From the NCBI GenBank assembly GCA_026636295.1, contig CP089458.1, positions 434,001 through 498,000 on the forward strand: a stretch of 64,000 nt of DNA, written 5' to 3'. The stretch's first letter is position 1. Each line of letters opens with the position of its first letter. Positions 51,955-61,228 of the stretch are shown in pieces. The DNA is from Medakamo hakoo. Its lineage: Eukaryota; Chlorophyta; Trebouxiophyceae; Coccomyxaceae. The notes under the pieces were generated by a model. It saw nothing but the letters and a program-made list of their open reading frames with translations, made no database searches and had not been told where the DNA came from. The position numbers and the translations under genes were made by a program.

Positions 51955-52272
51955 GGTGGGGCGCGCGGTCGCGCGCGCGTGCGTGCGCGCCTCTTCAGTG
52001 CTGGCGCCCTGGCGCGCGGGAGTGTGGGACTTCACTGCTGGAGGCGGCGGCGGGCGGGACGGCGGGAAGAAGAAAAACAAAGAAAAGTGTGATGATGGCA
52101 GGGGGTCCGGAGAGCGGGGGGGGGGGGGTCTTCTGCTTTTTCATTTTTTTTCATCGGAGTAAAAGAACGCAATGCCCGCAGCACACAGGAAACTGCTTTT
52201 TCTACACACGTGCGCACCTCTCTGTTCTCTCTCTCCCTCTCTAAACGCAAAAAATAGCCAAAAAAACAAATT
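51955..52272. other. Convergent 3' region PP5/XPF
   Basis: 318 bp between two stop codons. It has T-rich and CT-rich stretches (about 52136-52245) and an A-rich patch near the XPF stop. No gene is supported. Confidence 0.5.
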
Positions 52273-55200
52273 CTAAACCGCCGGGCACGTCGCGTCCAAC
52301 CACGCTCGCAACCGCCTCGCCGCCGCTGCCCCGCCACACGCGGCCTCCAGGTCGCCCAAGCTCAGGGCCGCCAGGCCCGCCAGCGAGCCCGCCGCCGCCA
52401 TGAGCGGGCGTAAGTTGGCTTCCGTCACGCCGGGCAAGCGGCGCAACAGGTCGACGGCGGGTTCATTGGCCGTGCCGCGCCCTTCTCCATGTCCAGGCCC
52501 GCCGCCTTCTTCATCGTCCGGCACGCCGACCGCCGCTGCCGCGGCCGGGTCCGGCTCGCCTGACGCGGAATTGGCTTTCAGCGCTAGAAACAAGCGCGCA
52601 GCAGTGGCGGGCGACCGGGCCCACAGCAGGCGCAGGCGCGGGGCGGCGAGCGTCAGCAGGACGAGGCGGGCGGGGAGGGAGCGGGCCTGGGCGGCGGTGG
52701 CCGCGGCGGCGGCGCTGCCGGCGGCCGGGCCCGGGCCAGTCAAGAACCCGCCCCCCTCTCCGCTGGACGGGTCCAAGCCAAAGGGCCGGTCGCCGTCGAA
52801 TTCGAGGAGCAGGGCCGCGTTGGCGTAGTGGCGGGTCAGGGCGGTGGCCTGGAGCAGCGCGCGGCCAGACGCGAGCGACGAGCGCAAGTCCGGAATGGCT
52901 TTGCGTTCGACGGCCAGGGTCGGGGACAGGACGTAGTCGCCGACCTCCAACGTGACGGGCGCCAAGGCTAAGCCGGCCCGGTGGAGGGCGGAGGGCAGCG
53001 AGGACATGAACTCGCGCGCGTCGACGACGACGGTGGGCTGGGTGGGCTGCCGGCCGCGGCCGAGGGCGGCGGCCGCGCGCGCGACGAGCGTGCCGCCCGG
53101 GCCGGCGGCGCGAGACGCGGCCAGCCCGCCGCCACCCACACGGGTGGCGTCATTGGCCGCGTCTGACGCGCGCAGGGCGGGCAGGGGAGGCGGCCCACCA
53201 CCACCGCCACCGCCGGCGAGGGCAAGGCCCCGCCCGCCGCCCCCGCCGCCCTCGACCAGGCCTGGGTCCACGTCTTCGGCCGCGCCCGGCATCGCCATGT
53301 GCGCCTTGCTCTCGATCAACCCTTCCATGGCGCGTGTTTCGCGGGCCAGGGCCGCCGCGTACCGGTCGGCTTCCAGCGAAGCTTCGTAGCGCAAATGGTA
53401 AATGCGGACGGCCCAGCCCGGGCGGCCGGCCGACCAGACCTCGACCGACCGGACGAGCGCGACGTCCGGGTCCACCACGACGATGAAGGCCGGGGAGGAG
53501 GCGTGCAGCGCCGGGATGGCGGTGTGGTCGTCCAGGCAGGCAAAGGTGACGCCTTGCAAGAGGTGGGGCGTGGAGGCCGGGTCGGTGGGCGAGGGCGGGG
53601 CGGGGAGAGGGGGTGGGCGGGCGGCGGCGGCGCGGCCGCGGCCACGGCCGCCACCACCGCGCCCACGCCCACGCCCACCCCCGCCCTCCGCCTCCCGCAG
53701 CAAAGCCGCCTCCTCGGCAGCTGACCCACGCAGGCGGCCGGCCCGCACGGCCGCCAAGCGTTCGGCCGGCGTGCCCCGGCCGCCGGACAAAGGCGTGCCG
53801 CGCCCGCTGGTCGCGGCGCCGCCGCCGCCGCGGGCGGCCGCCGCGACGGCCGACCGCGTCGCCAGCCACTCCTCGTACAGCGCCCGCAAGACGGGCCCGG
53901 CCCCGCCGGCCGCAGCGGCAGCACGCAGCTGCGCCACCGTCCGCGCGTCCCGGGCCACCACGAGCACGGGCGCTTCCGCGGCGGCAGCGCGCTGGGAGGG
54001 CGGCCCGGCGGGCGTGGTGTCGGCTGACGCTTGGGACGCGTGGCCGCCGCCCTCGCCGCCCAGCAACCGTTCCCGGTGAGCCTGCACTTCACGCAGGATG
54101 TCCAGGACGACCGCCCACTTGGGCTGCTCTTCCAGGACGGGCACGATTTGTTGCGGGCCGGACGTGGAGGTGGCGGCGACGGGAGGGGCCGCGGGCGCGG
54201 GCGAGGCGCTCGCACCGCCACCCCTGCGCCGTTTCGCGGCCGGCGGCGCCGGGCTCGCGGCCGCGGTGCTGCCACCACCCTCACCATCCCCCGGACGACC
54301 AAGGACGTACACCCGGCGCCGGGCCGCGGCAAACAGGGCGTGCGCGGCGTCGTGGAGCATCCAGCCGCCGCCACCCAGCGCGGCCGCACCGCCTGCGCCC
54401 GGCGCGTCGGCCGCACGCAGGGCTTCCAGCCGCCGCAAAAATGAAACACAGTCCAGGGCTAGGAGGTCAGCAGCCACGCCGCGCAGGGTGCGCATGTCCG
54501 ACGCGGCCTGCTTCGTCCGCAGCGGAATGCTGTCCCACGCCGCGTCCAGCTGGCGGGCGATGCCGGCGTCAAAGGCGGGCGCCAGCCCGCGGTCGAGCGT
54601 CAGCCCACCCGCATCTAAGCGGGGGCACCGGCGCAGTTCGCGCAGGCACGCGTCCATGAGGTCGACGGTCGCGTCGTACGCCGCGGCCATGGCGGGAGTC
54701 AGCGAGATCGCGAGGTCGACCACCTGCGCTCGCGCGCCCGCGGCAGCCAAATCCGCCTTCACGCCGGCTTCGAAGCGGGGCCACAGGTGGAGGCGGCGGG
54801 CGCCCAAGGCCCGCAGCACGCGTTCCACACGGGCAAACCCCGCCGTGAAAGCGGACGGCGCGTCGGAGATGGCGCGGAGCCACGCGCGCGGGTTAGACCG
54901 GCGGACTGGCGGCACAGGGGGTGGGGGTGGTTGGGTGGGGTGAGCATGCAGGAGCGGAAACGAGGAGGGCGCGGCGTCGTCGACCGCTTGCCGCCTGCGT
55001 CGTGGCCCAGGCAGTGCGCGGTCAACGGAGAGGGGCGAGCCGCGGCGCCTCCCCCATCCCCCATCACCCCCAGTGTGTATTCCATCAAACACTCACCCAA
55101 CCTGGCCGCAAAGGCTTCCCCGCTTTCCGCCGTCGCCCGGTGCGCGCGCAGGACGAGCAGGCCGGCCACGGAATCGCCCGCCGCCACGCCAGACAACAGG

Positions 55201-55607
55201 TCCACGCACAACACGCGCGTCGTCGCAAAGACGACACCGGCCGTCGCGTACAGGTGCGAGCGGAGCGCGGCGGGCGTGTCAGCCGAGACGGCGGCAATGG
55301 ATGGCGGTTGTTCGGCCACACCGGCACCGCCGCTGCCATCCTCCATCAGGTCTTCTAGTTCGGCGAGCACCAAGTCCCGCTGCCAGTCGGCCGCGCCCAC
55401 GACGACCGCGGCGCCGCGCTGGCCGGGCAAGCGTCGGCGCTCGACCGACAGGCGCAGCACGGCGCCAGCGATGCCGGCCCAGCCCAGGCCGGCGGCGAGC
55501 ACGCACAAACTGACATCGTCCTGAAGGAGCTCTTCCACGGCGCGTCGCTGGAACGGGAGCAGCGGGCGTGGGGACGGGGAGGTTGTGGCCCGTTCCGTCG
55601 ACTCCAT
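52273..55607 (-). CDS. XPF: XPF/ERCC4 structure-specific endonuclease
   Basis: Catalytic partner of ERCC1 that cuts the 5' side of lesions in nucleotide excision repair and acts in crosslink repair. Exon 1 is 55607-55097 and exon 2 is 54905-52273; phase gives AARL|VRRSNPRAWLRAI, matching the family. It has 1047 residues. The N-terminal half is the degenerate SF2 helicase (FQRRAVEELLQDD, VERVLRALGARRLHLWPRFEAGVK). The nuclease motif GDYVLSPTLAVERKAIPDL begins at about 826 and keeps the catalytic ERK and Asp residues. The C-terminal tandem HhH (LLRRLPGVTEANLRPLM) would dimerise with ERCC1. Long Gly/Ala loops separate the domains. A TTTGGCGG word lies about 11 bp upstream of its ATG. Confidence 0.93.
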
Positions 55608-55682
55608 TGGAAAAAAATTTGGCGGAGTGAGAGCGCGAATAAAAATTTTGCTCTCTTCACTAGTAAGACGTTTTACAGGGCC
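55608..55682. promoter_or_regulatory. 75-bp bidirectional promoter XPF/COQ2 with E2F-like site
   Basis: Opposing ATGs are 75 bp apart. TTTGGCGG at 55618-55625 fits the plant E2F consensus WTTSSCSS. The rest is A/T-rich (AATAAAAATTTT near 55638). Function is inferred from the consensus only. Confidence 0.45.
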
Positions 55683-56945
55683 ATGCTGGTCGCCTTCGTC
55701 GCGTCCGCCGCCCGGCGGCGAGGCGCGGCGTGCCTGGCTGCGCGATCAGTGCAAGCAGCGGCTTGGACGCTGGCTGACCAGCCGTGGGAGCGGAGGCGAC
55801 GGATTGCGTGTAGCACGCCGTCGTCGCTCCTCCCGCCGTCCGTGCCCGTCCTCCAGCACGGCTGGACTCGCCAACGCCTGCACACGGCTGGCTGGCAGCA
55901 ACCCACATGCCCGCCCAGCGGTGAAGGAGACGGGCACGAAAACAAAAAACAGCAGCTCGACCCGCTCCCCGCCTGGCTGACCTCCATCCTTCCAGCCTCC
56001 GCCTTGCCATACGCGTCCCTGGCCCGCCTGGACAAGCCGGCGGGGACGGCGCTGCTGCTGTGGCCCGGGCTGTGGTCCATCGCAGCAGCTGCTGACCCGG
56101 GCTGCTTTCCTGACGCCCGGCTGACGGCGCTTTTCACGGTCGGAGCTCTGTTATTGAGAGGCGCGGGCTGCACCATCAACGACTTGTGGGACAGAGATTT
56201 AGACGCCCGCGTGGAACGCACGGCGGGCAGGCCGCTGGCGTGTGGGGCGGTGTCTGTGCCTGGGGCTGTCGCGTTTTTGGGCGCCCAACTGTGCGGCGGC
56301 GCCGCCGTCCTCGCACAGTTTGACGGCCCCACCATCGCGCTGGGCGCGTCGTCCCTGCCGCTCGTCTTCGCCTACCCGCTGGCGAAACGCGTCCTGCCCT
56401 GGCCGCAAGCCGTCCTGGGCGTGACCTTCAACTGGGGCGCGCTGCTTGGGTGGGTGGCGGCGGTCGGAGCGGGGGTGGTGGGAGGCGGCGCGCCCGTTTC
56501 GTCCACCGCCCCTCCATCCGCGCTGCTGTCGGCGGGTTGGGCGGCCGCCGCGTCCTCCCCTGTCCCGCTCCTCCTTTACGCGGGCGGGTTTGCGTGGACG
56601 CAATGGTATGACACGGTGTACGCGTACCAAGACATCAAAGACGACGAAGCGGCGGGGGTCAGGTCGTCGGCGCGGACGTTGAGGAAGGCGGCGGGCGGGA
56701 GGGAGAAAGCGGGGGTGGCCTTGATGGCTGGCGGGGCGGGCGCCCTCCTCACTGCCGCGGGTGCGAGCGCCGGGTTGGGCGCGCCCTTTTACGCGGGCAT
56801 GGCGGGCGTGGCGGCGTTGAGTGCCCGACAATTCGCAAAACTGGATTTGGCCTCGCCGGCCTCATGTGGCGTGGCTTTTCGGGCGCACGCGGGGTTGGGC
56901 GGGCTGGTGTGGTGCGCGATCGTGGCGGGGAGGGTGTTTGCGTGA
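55683..56945 (+). CDS. COQ2: 4-hydroxybenzoate polyprenyltransferase (ubiquinone biosynthesis)
   Basis: UbiA-family integral membrane enzyme of the mitochondrial inner membrane that attaches the polyprenyl tail to 4-hydroxybenzoate. It is a single exon of 420 residues. The leader (about 1-90) is Arg/Ala/Ser-rich, consistent with mitochondrial targeting. The first Asp-rich motif is NDLWDRDLDARVERTAGRPL (Asn166, Asp170, Asp174) and the second is YAYQDIKDDEAAGVRS (Asp317, Asp321), the two Mg-diphosphate sites. YASLARLDKPAGTALLLWPG and TQWYDTVYAYQDI are COQ2 marks that exclude the chlorophyll and homogentisate branches. Eight or nine hydrophobic helices surround them. It shares its promoter with XPF. 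Confidence 0.93.
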   Translation: MLVAFVASAARRRGAACLAARSVQAAAWTLADQPWERRRRIACSTPSSLLPPSVPVLQHGWTRQRLHTAGWQQPTCPPSGEGDGHENKKQQLDPLPAWLTSILPASALPYASLARLDKPAGTALLLWPGLWSIAAAADPGCFPDARLTALFTVGALLLRGAGCTINDLWDRDLDARVERTAGRPLACGAVSVPGAVAFLGAQLCGGAAVLAQFDGPTIALGASSLPLVFAYPLAKRVLPWPQAVLGVTFNWGALLGWVAAVGAGVVGGGAPVSSTAPPSALLSAGWAAAASSPVPLLLYAGGFAWTQWYDTVYAYQDIKDDEAAGVRSSARTLRKAAGGREKAGVALMAGGAGALLTAAGASAGLGAPFYAGMAGVAALSARQFAKLDLASPASCGVAFRAHAGLGGLVWCAIVAGRVFA

Positions 56946-57077
56946 GGCGGTGAGGGGGGGGTGGCGGCGCACTGTTTCCTTGTGGTAGCTGAAAAGAGGC
57001 CGTTTAGGACTTGATTGTTGGTGCGGCGGCGGAAGGCCGTGTGCGCGCCCGTGCACGTGTCTAACAGTGTCCCTGAT

Positions 57078-57959
57078 TCACCCCACCACGCCACACCCGC
57101 CCACGCTCACCCGCACCCGCGGCACGCCGTCCTCGCTCGCGGCTTCGCCCTCTATCCTACGTAAAACATCCAGTCCTTCCACCACCCGCCCAACGACGAC
57201 GTGTTTGCCGTCGCACTTTGGCGCGGGCGCCAGCGTGATGTAGAACTGCGATGCGTTGCCATTCTTTCCACTGTTCGCCATGCCGACCACACCCGCAGCG
57301 TCGTGCTTGAGCGCCAGCCCGCCCTTTTCGTCGTTGAACGTGCCGCCGTAAATCGACTCTTTCCCGCTGCCATCCCCGCGCACGAAGTCTCCGCCCTGCA
57401 CGACAAAGCCCTTGACAATGCGGTGGAACGGCGTGTTCAAGTAGTGCAACGGCTTGCCCGACGCTTTGGACGTTCCCTTTTCGCCCGTGCACAGCGCGCG
57501 GAAGTTTTCGGCGGCTTTCGGGCAGGCGGACGCGGCCAGCTCGATGACGAGCCGGCCGGCGTGCAAGGGGGTGGGCGGGTCCAGGCGTGCGGGGCCTTGA
57601 GCGCTGAAGGCTGGGTCGGCTTCATACGCTTCGGCCAGGAGCTCGCGGTCGTCCGGTGACAGGGAGGAGACGGCGGCCGCCGGGTCGAGGCCGAGCTGGT
57701 GGGTTGAGGGGAGGGGGTGGGGGTGGGGGTGGGGATGGGATGGGGATGGGATGGGATGGTCGTGATTTTGAGGGCGCTTTTCGTTCGTTTCCCGGTTTTC
57801 TCCTTCCGACACGGCACGCGCACGCACACAGGCGCACTCTTCAAAACTCACCATCGCGCCTTTAGCGGCCAGGAATGCGGCGGCGCGGTCGTGGGCCGCC
57901 GCTTCGAGAGCGCATGCCTCTTCATCGCCCAAGTTGATGTCCAAGAACACGCGCGTCAT
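57078..57959 (-). CDS. Cyclophilin-type peptidyl-prolyl isomerase with inserted segment
   Basis: Exon 1 is 57959-57852 and exon 2 is 57695-57078, phase 0 (AAKGAM|LGLDP); 241 residues. MTRVFLDINLGDEEA is the first cyclophilin strand, but the next strand (AGRLVIELAASACPKAAENF) comes only after roughly 68 extra residues rich in Ala, Asp and Leu, which the intron interrupts. The rest is canonical: FRALCTGEKG, FHRIVKGFVVQGGDF with catalytic Arg, SIYGGTFNDE, GVVGMANSGKNGNASQFYIT, GKHVVVGRV. The cyclosporin-contact Trp before DGKHV is Cys here, suggesting weaker drug binding. There is no signal peptide, so probably cytosolic or nuclear. The intron (156 bp) is 3n and stop-free, adding 52 residues if kept. 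Confidence 0.85.
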   Translation of the reverse strand: MTRVFLDINLGDEEACALEAAAHDRAAAFLAAKGAMVSFEECACVRARAVSEGENRETNEKRPQNHDHPIPSPSHPHPHPHPLPSTHQLGLDPAAAVSSLSPDDRELLAEAYEADPAFSAQGPARLDPPTPLHAGRLVIELAASACPKAAENFRALCTGEKGTSKASGKPLHYLNTPFHRIVKGFVVQGGDFVRGDGSGKESIYGGTFNDEKGGLALKHDAAGVVGMANSGKNGNASQFYITLAPAPKCDGKHVVVGRVVEGLDVLRRIEGEAASEDGVPRVRVSVGGCGVVG

Positions 57960-58437
57960 TTGCTCCCACGGTCGCCGGGCCCGTGGAGCTGACGCGCCAA
58001 GGCCGGGGCTTGAGGGTGTGGGCACCTGAGTCGGAGGGGAGTCGGATGAGAAATGGAAGAATGAACACAAGAAGCGGCGCCTCGTCGTTTTGTTTTTCCT
58101 CACCCAACAGACCTCACCCTCTCTCTCTTCCCATTTCCGAACTGGGCCTCACCCCGGCGCACTCACACATACAATTTTTTTTTCAAAGGGAAGGAGAATC
58201 GCGTACGAGCGCTTTCCCGTACAAAAAAGGACAAATGGACGTAGGTCAAAAATAAAAGAGAGAGGACGACTGGAGCAAGCGGGGGTCGCAACCCACCCTC
58301 GATGGACACGCCGTTTTGACGCCCACTCAAACAGACGGGCGCGGCCGCTCTGCGCCACCCCGTCTCACTCTCTGTTATTCATGGGGCAGAACGAGGGCAA
58401 TGTGGACCGTGCACACAAAGAGCCAAGAGTCGCGCGC
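57960..58437. other. Intergenic spacer between two minus-strand genes
   Basis: 478 bp: promoter side of the cyclophilin and 3' flank of the secreted SnoaL-like gene. It has A-rich words (GTCAAAAATAAAAG near 58246) and a T-run near 58177. No coding frame is supported. Confidence 0.45.
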
Positions 58438-59813
58438 TTAAGAAGACGCCGGCTCGGGCGCGGGCGCGGGCGCGGCCGCTGGCTTGGCCGCCGCCGACGG
58501 CATCTTGGACGAGTGGTGCGTCGTGATCTTCCACTGCTTCAGCGTGGGGTTGAAGCTGTACGTGTAACTGTTGCAGTGTTGAAGCAAAGAAGGATGGGGG
58601 CGTGAGGCAGGAGAGGGGGCGTGAAAAGGAGGAAGCGGGCCCTGTATGAATAAAAAAAAAACTCTCCATCCGCCCGTCCAATCCCCGTCCATCCATCCAA
58701 CTCACGTGTAGCGGGCCTTGACCTGGGTCGGCGGCTCCGTGTTCTTGAGGGTGAACGTGTAAACGCCGGCGTCCTGTCAGTGTGTTGTGCAGTGATGGTG
58801 GCGGGGGTGAGGAGGAGAAGGTGGGTGGGTGGGTGGGTGGGTGGGGGTGAGGGGGGGGGGGGTGAGGGGGGGGGGGGGGGGGGGGCGCCCACACACAGAC
58901 CCGTCCCCCCCTCCCGCTCCCCCTCTTCCCAACCCCATCCGTACCGTGGCTTCGTTGCAGCCCAGCTCGATCAGGCGCTCGTTGATCTTGCCGCTCGGTT
59001 TCTTCTTTTGGAAGTCCGTGAAGTAGGCCACCTTCTGCTCCGGCGTGACGAGCGGCTCGTCCTCGAGCGTGGCCAGCAGGACGGAGCCCTTCGCCCAGTA
59101 CATGTTGGCGACGTCCGTGGGCGTGCCGTTGACCAGCTTCTCATTCCACTCATCAAACAGGCGGGCAACGCCCTCCTCCGTGACGGGCTCGCACTTTTCG
59201 GTCTCGGCGGGCGCGGGCTGGACAGGGGAGAGCAAGACCTGGGAGGTTGGTTGGATGGGGAGAGGGGTGTGGAGAGGCTCGCTACTACGCCCGCTTTTTT
59301 TCGCGCTCTCCAAAGGAACTGCGCGCGACCGCCTGGCGGTGCGAGAGCGACACCAAGAATCGCGCATTCGCGCCCTCTTTAGATTCCGATGCTGTGCGCA
59401 TCATCGGAAACGGGCGGGAGGAAAAGAGAAGTCCGGCCTGTGCCGGGCGGCGAGGCTCGTTGCGGCGGGCCGTAGGTGATTCCTCTGATTTTGTTTTGCG
59501 CGCGCCTAGCCACTCCAAGAGAGAGAGCTCGCCATGGGCGGTTGCCGGCCTTGCACAATGACGCCACCAGGCATATTGTCGTTTGTCGTCCATGAAAAAG
59601 ATAGATCACAGGCGAGAGTGCCGTGCGGGCCCAACGTCAGACGTGGGTCGACGAGCGCAGATCGGAACCACGCACGCGCAACGGCGCGAAGTAATCTGCC
59701 TTCTCCAAAATCAAGCTCACCGGCGCGGGGGCTTCAGCCACGGCGCGCAAGTCACGGGCAGAAGCTCCGGAAGCGGCGGCCAGGGCCGCGACGGCGAGGA
59801 AGGCGAAGCGCAT
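58438..59813 (-). CDS. Secreted SnoaL-fold/CaMKII association-domain-like protein
   Basis: Four exons on the minus strand: 59813-59721, 59217-58945 (or starting at 59238), 58773-58706 and 58567-58438; every junction is in phase and gives about 187 residues. The start MRFAFLAVAALAAASGASA is a signal peptide. The domain (CEPVTEEGVARLFDEWNEKL, VANMYWAKGSVLLATLEDEP, YFTDFQKKKPSGKINERL, DAGVYTFTLKNTEPPTQVKA, WKITTHHSSKMP) matches the CaMKII association-domain-like/SnoaL family common in bacteria and algae, a small cone-shaped dimer or oligomer fold. No kinase is attached and no enzyme activity can be assigned. The tail is Ala/Pro-rich. Intron 1 is about 500 bp, the longest in this window. Confidence 0.75.
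58821..58885 (-). repeat. G-rich simple repeat (GGGT)n followed by long G runs
   Basis: Five GGGT-type units pass into G runs of 12 and 20 bases. On the minus strand, which is transcribed, this is a C-rich tract inside the second intron of the SnoaL-like gene. The plus strand could form G-quadruplexes. Confidence 0.85.
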
Positions 59814-60016
59814 GGTGGTGGTAGTGGGAGGGTGGGGAAAAAAGGCGAAGACGCAGCAGAGACACGGGATGAAGATGGGAGTGAGGGTGGGGGCAGCCTC
59901 CATCTGGGGGGCGCGTCCACTTTTTCCTTGACTGCCTTCAAAGGCAGTGCAGGCGCGCGCGCCCGGCCTCTCCTCCCGGACACGTTTCACACCGCCGTCG
60001 CCCCTCACAACCCAGC

Positions 60017-61075
60017 ATGTCGCAACTCCGCCCGCTGGCCGGCAAGGTCGCCCTCGTCACGGGTTCCACCCAGGGCATTGGCCTGGGCATCCTGCGGGCC
60101 CTGGCGGGCGCGGGCGCCGGTGCGCTGCCGGGGCGAGGCATTGGTTTGCGACCGGGACCCTGCCGCGTGAGGCGGGCTGGGAGCGTGCGCTGTCTTCGAT
60201 GCTCGGAGCTGCACGCCTTGGGCTGTCTGGCTTCCCGTACCAGGCGGCCGGCGGACGAGGCGGGACTGCCTCGGCCCGCACGCGCGCGCCGAAAGTGTCC
60301 ACCTCATCGTCCGCGCCCTGTTTCAACCCCCCCCCCCCCCCCCGCCCTCCCTCCCTCCCTCTCTCTCTCCACCCGCGCAGACGTCGTCATGCACGGCCTC
60401 ATCCCCGCCGACAAGGCCCGGTCCGCGACCGCCGCCCTGTCCGACGAATTTGGCGTGCGCGTCGGCTTTTCGGGCGCGGACGTCTCCAAGCCGGCAGAGT
60501 GCGCGGCGATGGTTCAGGGCGTCGAAGCCCAGTTCTCCAGGCTGGACATCCTGGCCAACAACGCGGGCATCCAGCACGTGGCGCCCGTCGTGGACTTCCC
60601 TGAAGACAAGTGGGACGCGATTCTGCAGGTTTGCTTGTCCGCGCCATTCCATGCGACGAAAGCTGCGCTGCCGGGCATGGTCGCCCGCGGCTGGGGCCGG
60701 GTCATCAACACGGGCTCCATGCACGCGCTCGTCGCCTCCCCCTTCAAATCCGCGTACAACGCCGCCAAGCACGGCGTGGCCGGTTTCACCAAGACGGCCG
60801 CCCTGGAAATGGCGCGCACGGGCGTCACCGTCAACGCCGTCTGCCCGGGCTACGTCCTGACGGAACTCATCGAAAAGCAGATCGGCGACCAGGCCAGGGC
60901 GCGCGGCATTCCACCGGAACGGGTCGTGGAGGACGTGCTGCTGGCCGACCAGCCGACGAAACGGTTTGTCACGCCGGCCGAGGTCGGGGCTTTGGTCGCG
61001 TTCCTGTGCGGCGACGCGGCCGGGTCCATCACGGGCGCCTGCCTCTCCGTGGACGGCGGGTGGACGGCGCGGTAG
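60017..61075 (+). CDS. 3-hydroxybutyrate dehydrogenase-like short-chain dehydrogenase
   Basis: Closest in pattern to bacterial D-3-hydroxybutyrate dehydrogenase (NAD-dependent, acetoacetate to 3-hydroxybutyrate). Exon 1 is 60017-60119 and exon 2 is 60381-61075, joined at a split Asp codon as ALAGAGA|DVVMHG; 265 residues. The Rossmann motif is TGSTQGIG at 15-22, then NNAGIQHVAPV, catalytic Ser147, Tyr160 and Lys164 (YNAAKHG), VNAVCPGYVLTELIEKQI, and the end TGACLSVDGGWTAR. NNAGIQHVAPV..FP..KWDAI and the last block are specific to this branch of SDRs. The intron falls inside the cofactor fold, is 261 bp (3n) and stop-free, and has a 16-C run. It is head to head with the SnoaL-like gene. Confidence 0.85.
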   Translation: MSQLRPLAGKVALVTGSTQGIGLGILRALAGAGAGALPGRGIGLRPGPCRVRRAGSVRCLRCSELHALGCLASRTRRPADEAGLPRPARARRKCPPHRPRPVSTPPPPPALPPSLSLSTRADVVMHGLIPADKARSATAALSDEFGVRVGFSGADVSKPAECAAMVQGVEAQFSRLDILANNAGIQHVAPVVDFPEDKWDAILQVCLSAPFHATKAALPGMVARGWGRVINTGSMHALVASPFKSAYNAAKHGVAGFTKTAALEMARTGVTVNAVCPGYVLTELIEKQIGDQARARGIPPERVVEDVLLADQPTKRFVTPAEVGALVAFLCGDAAGSITGACLSVDGGWTAR

Positions 61076-61228
61076 TCTGTGCGGGTGACGTGCGGGCTCT
61101 CCATGCGGTGGGGAAGGGAGCGGCGGTAGAAGAAGGGAGCGGCGGGGGAGAAGGGTCCAGCGTGGTCGGAAGGGCGGCTGTGTTCGGTGGTGTGTCAGTG
61201 TCCTTGTTCTTGTTTCTACAAAGCATCT

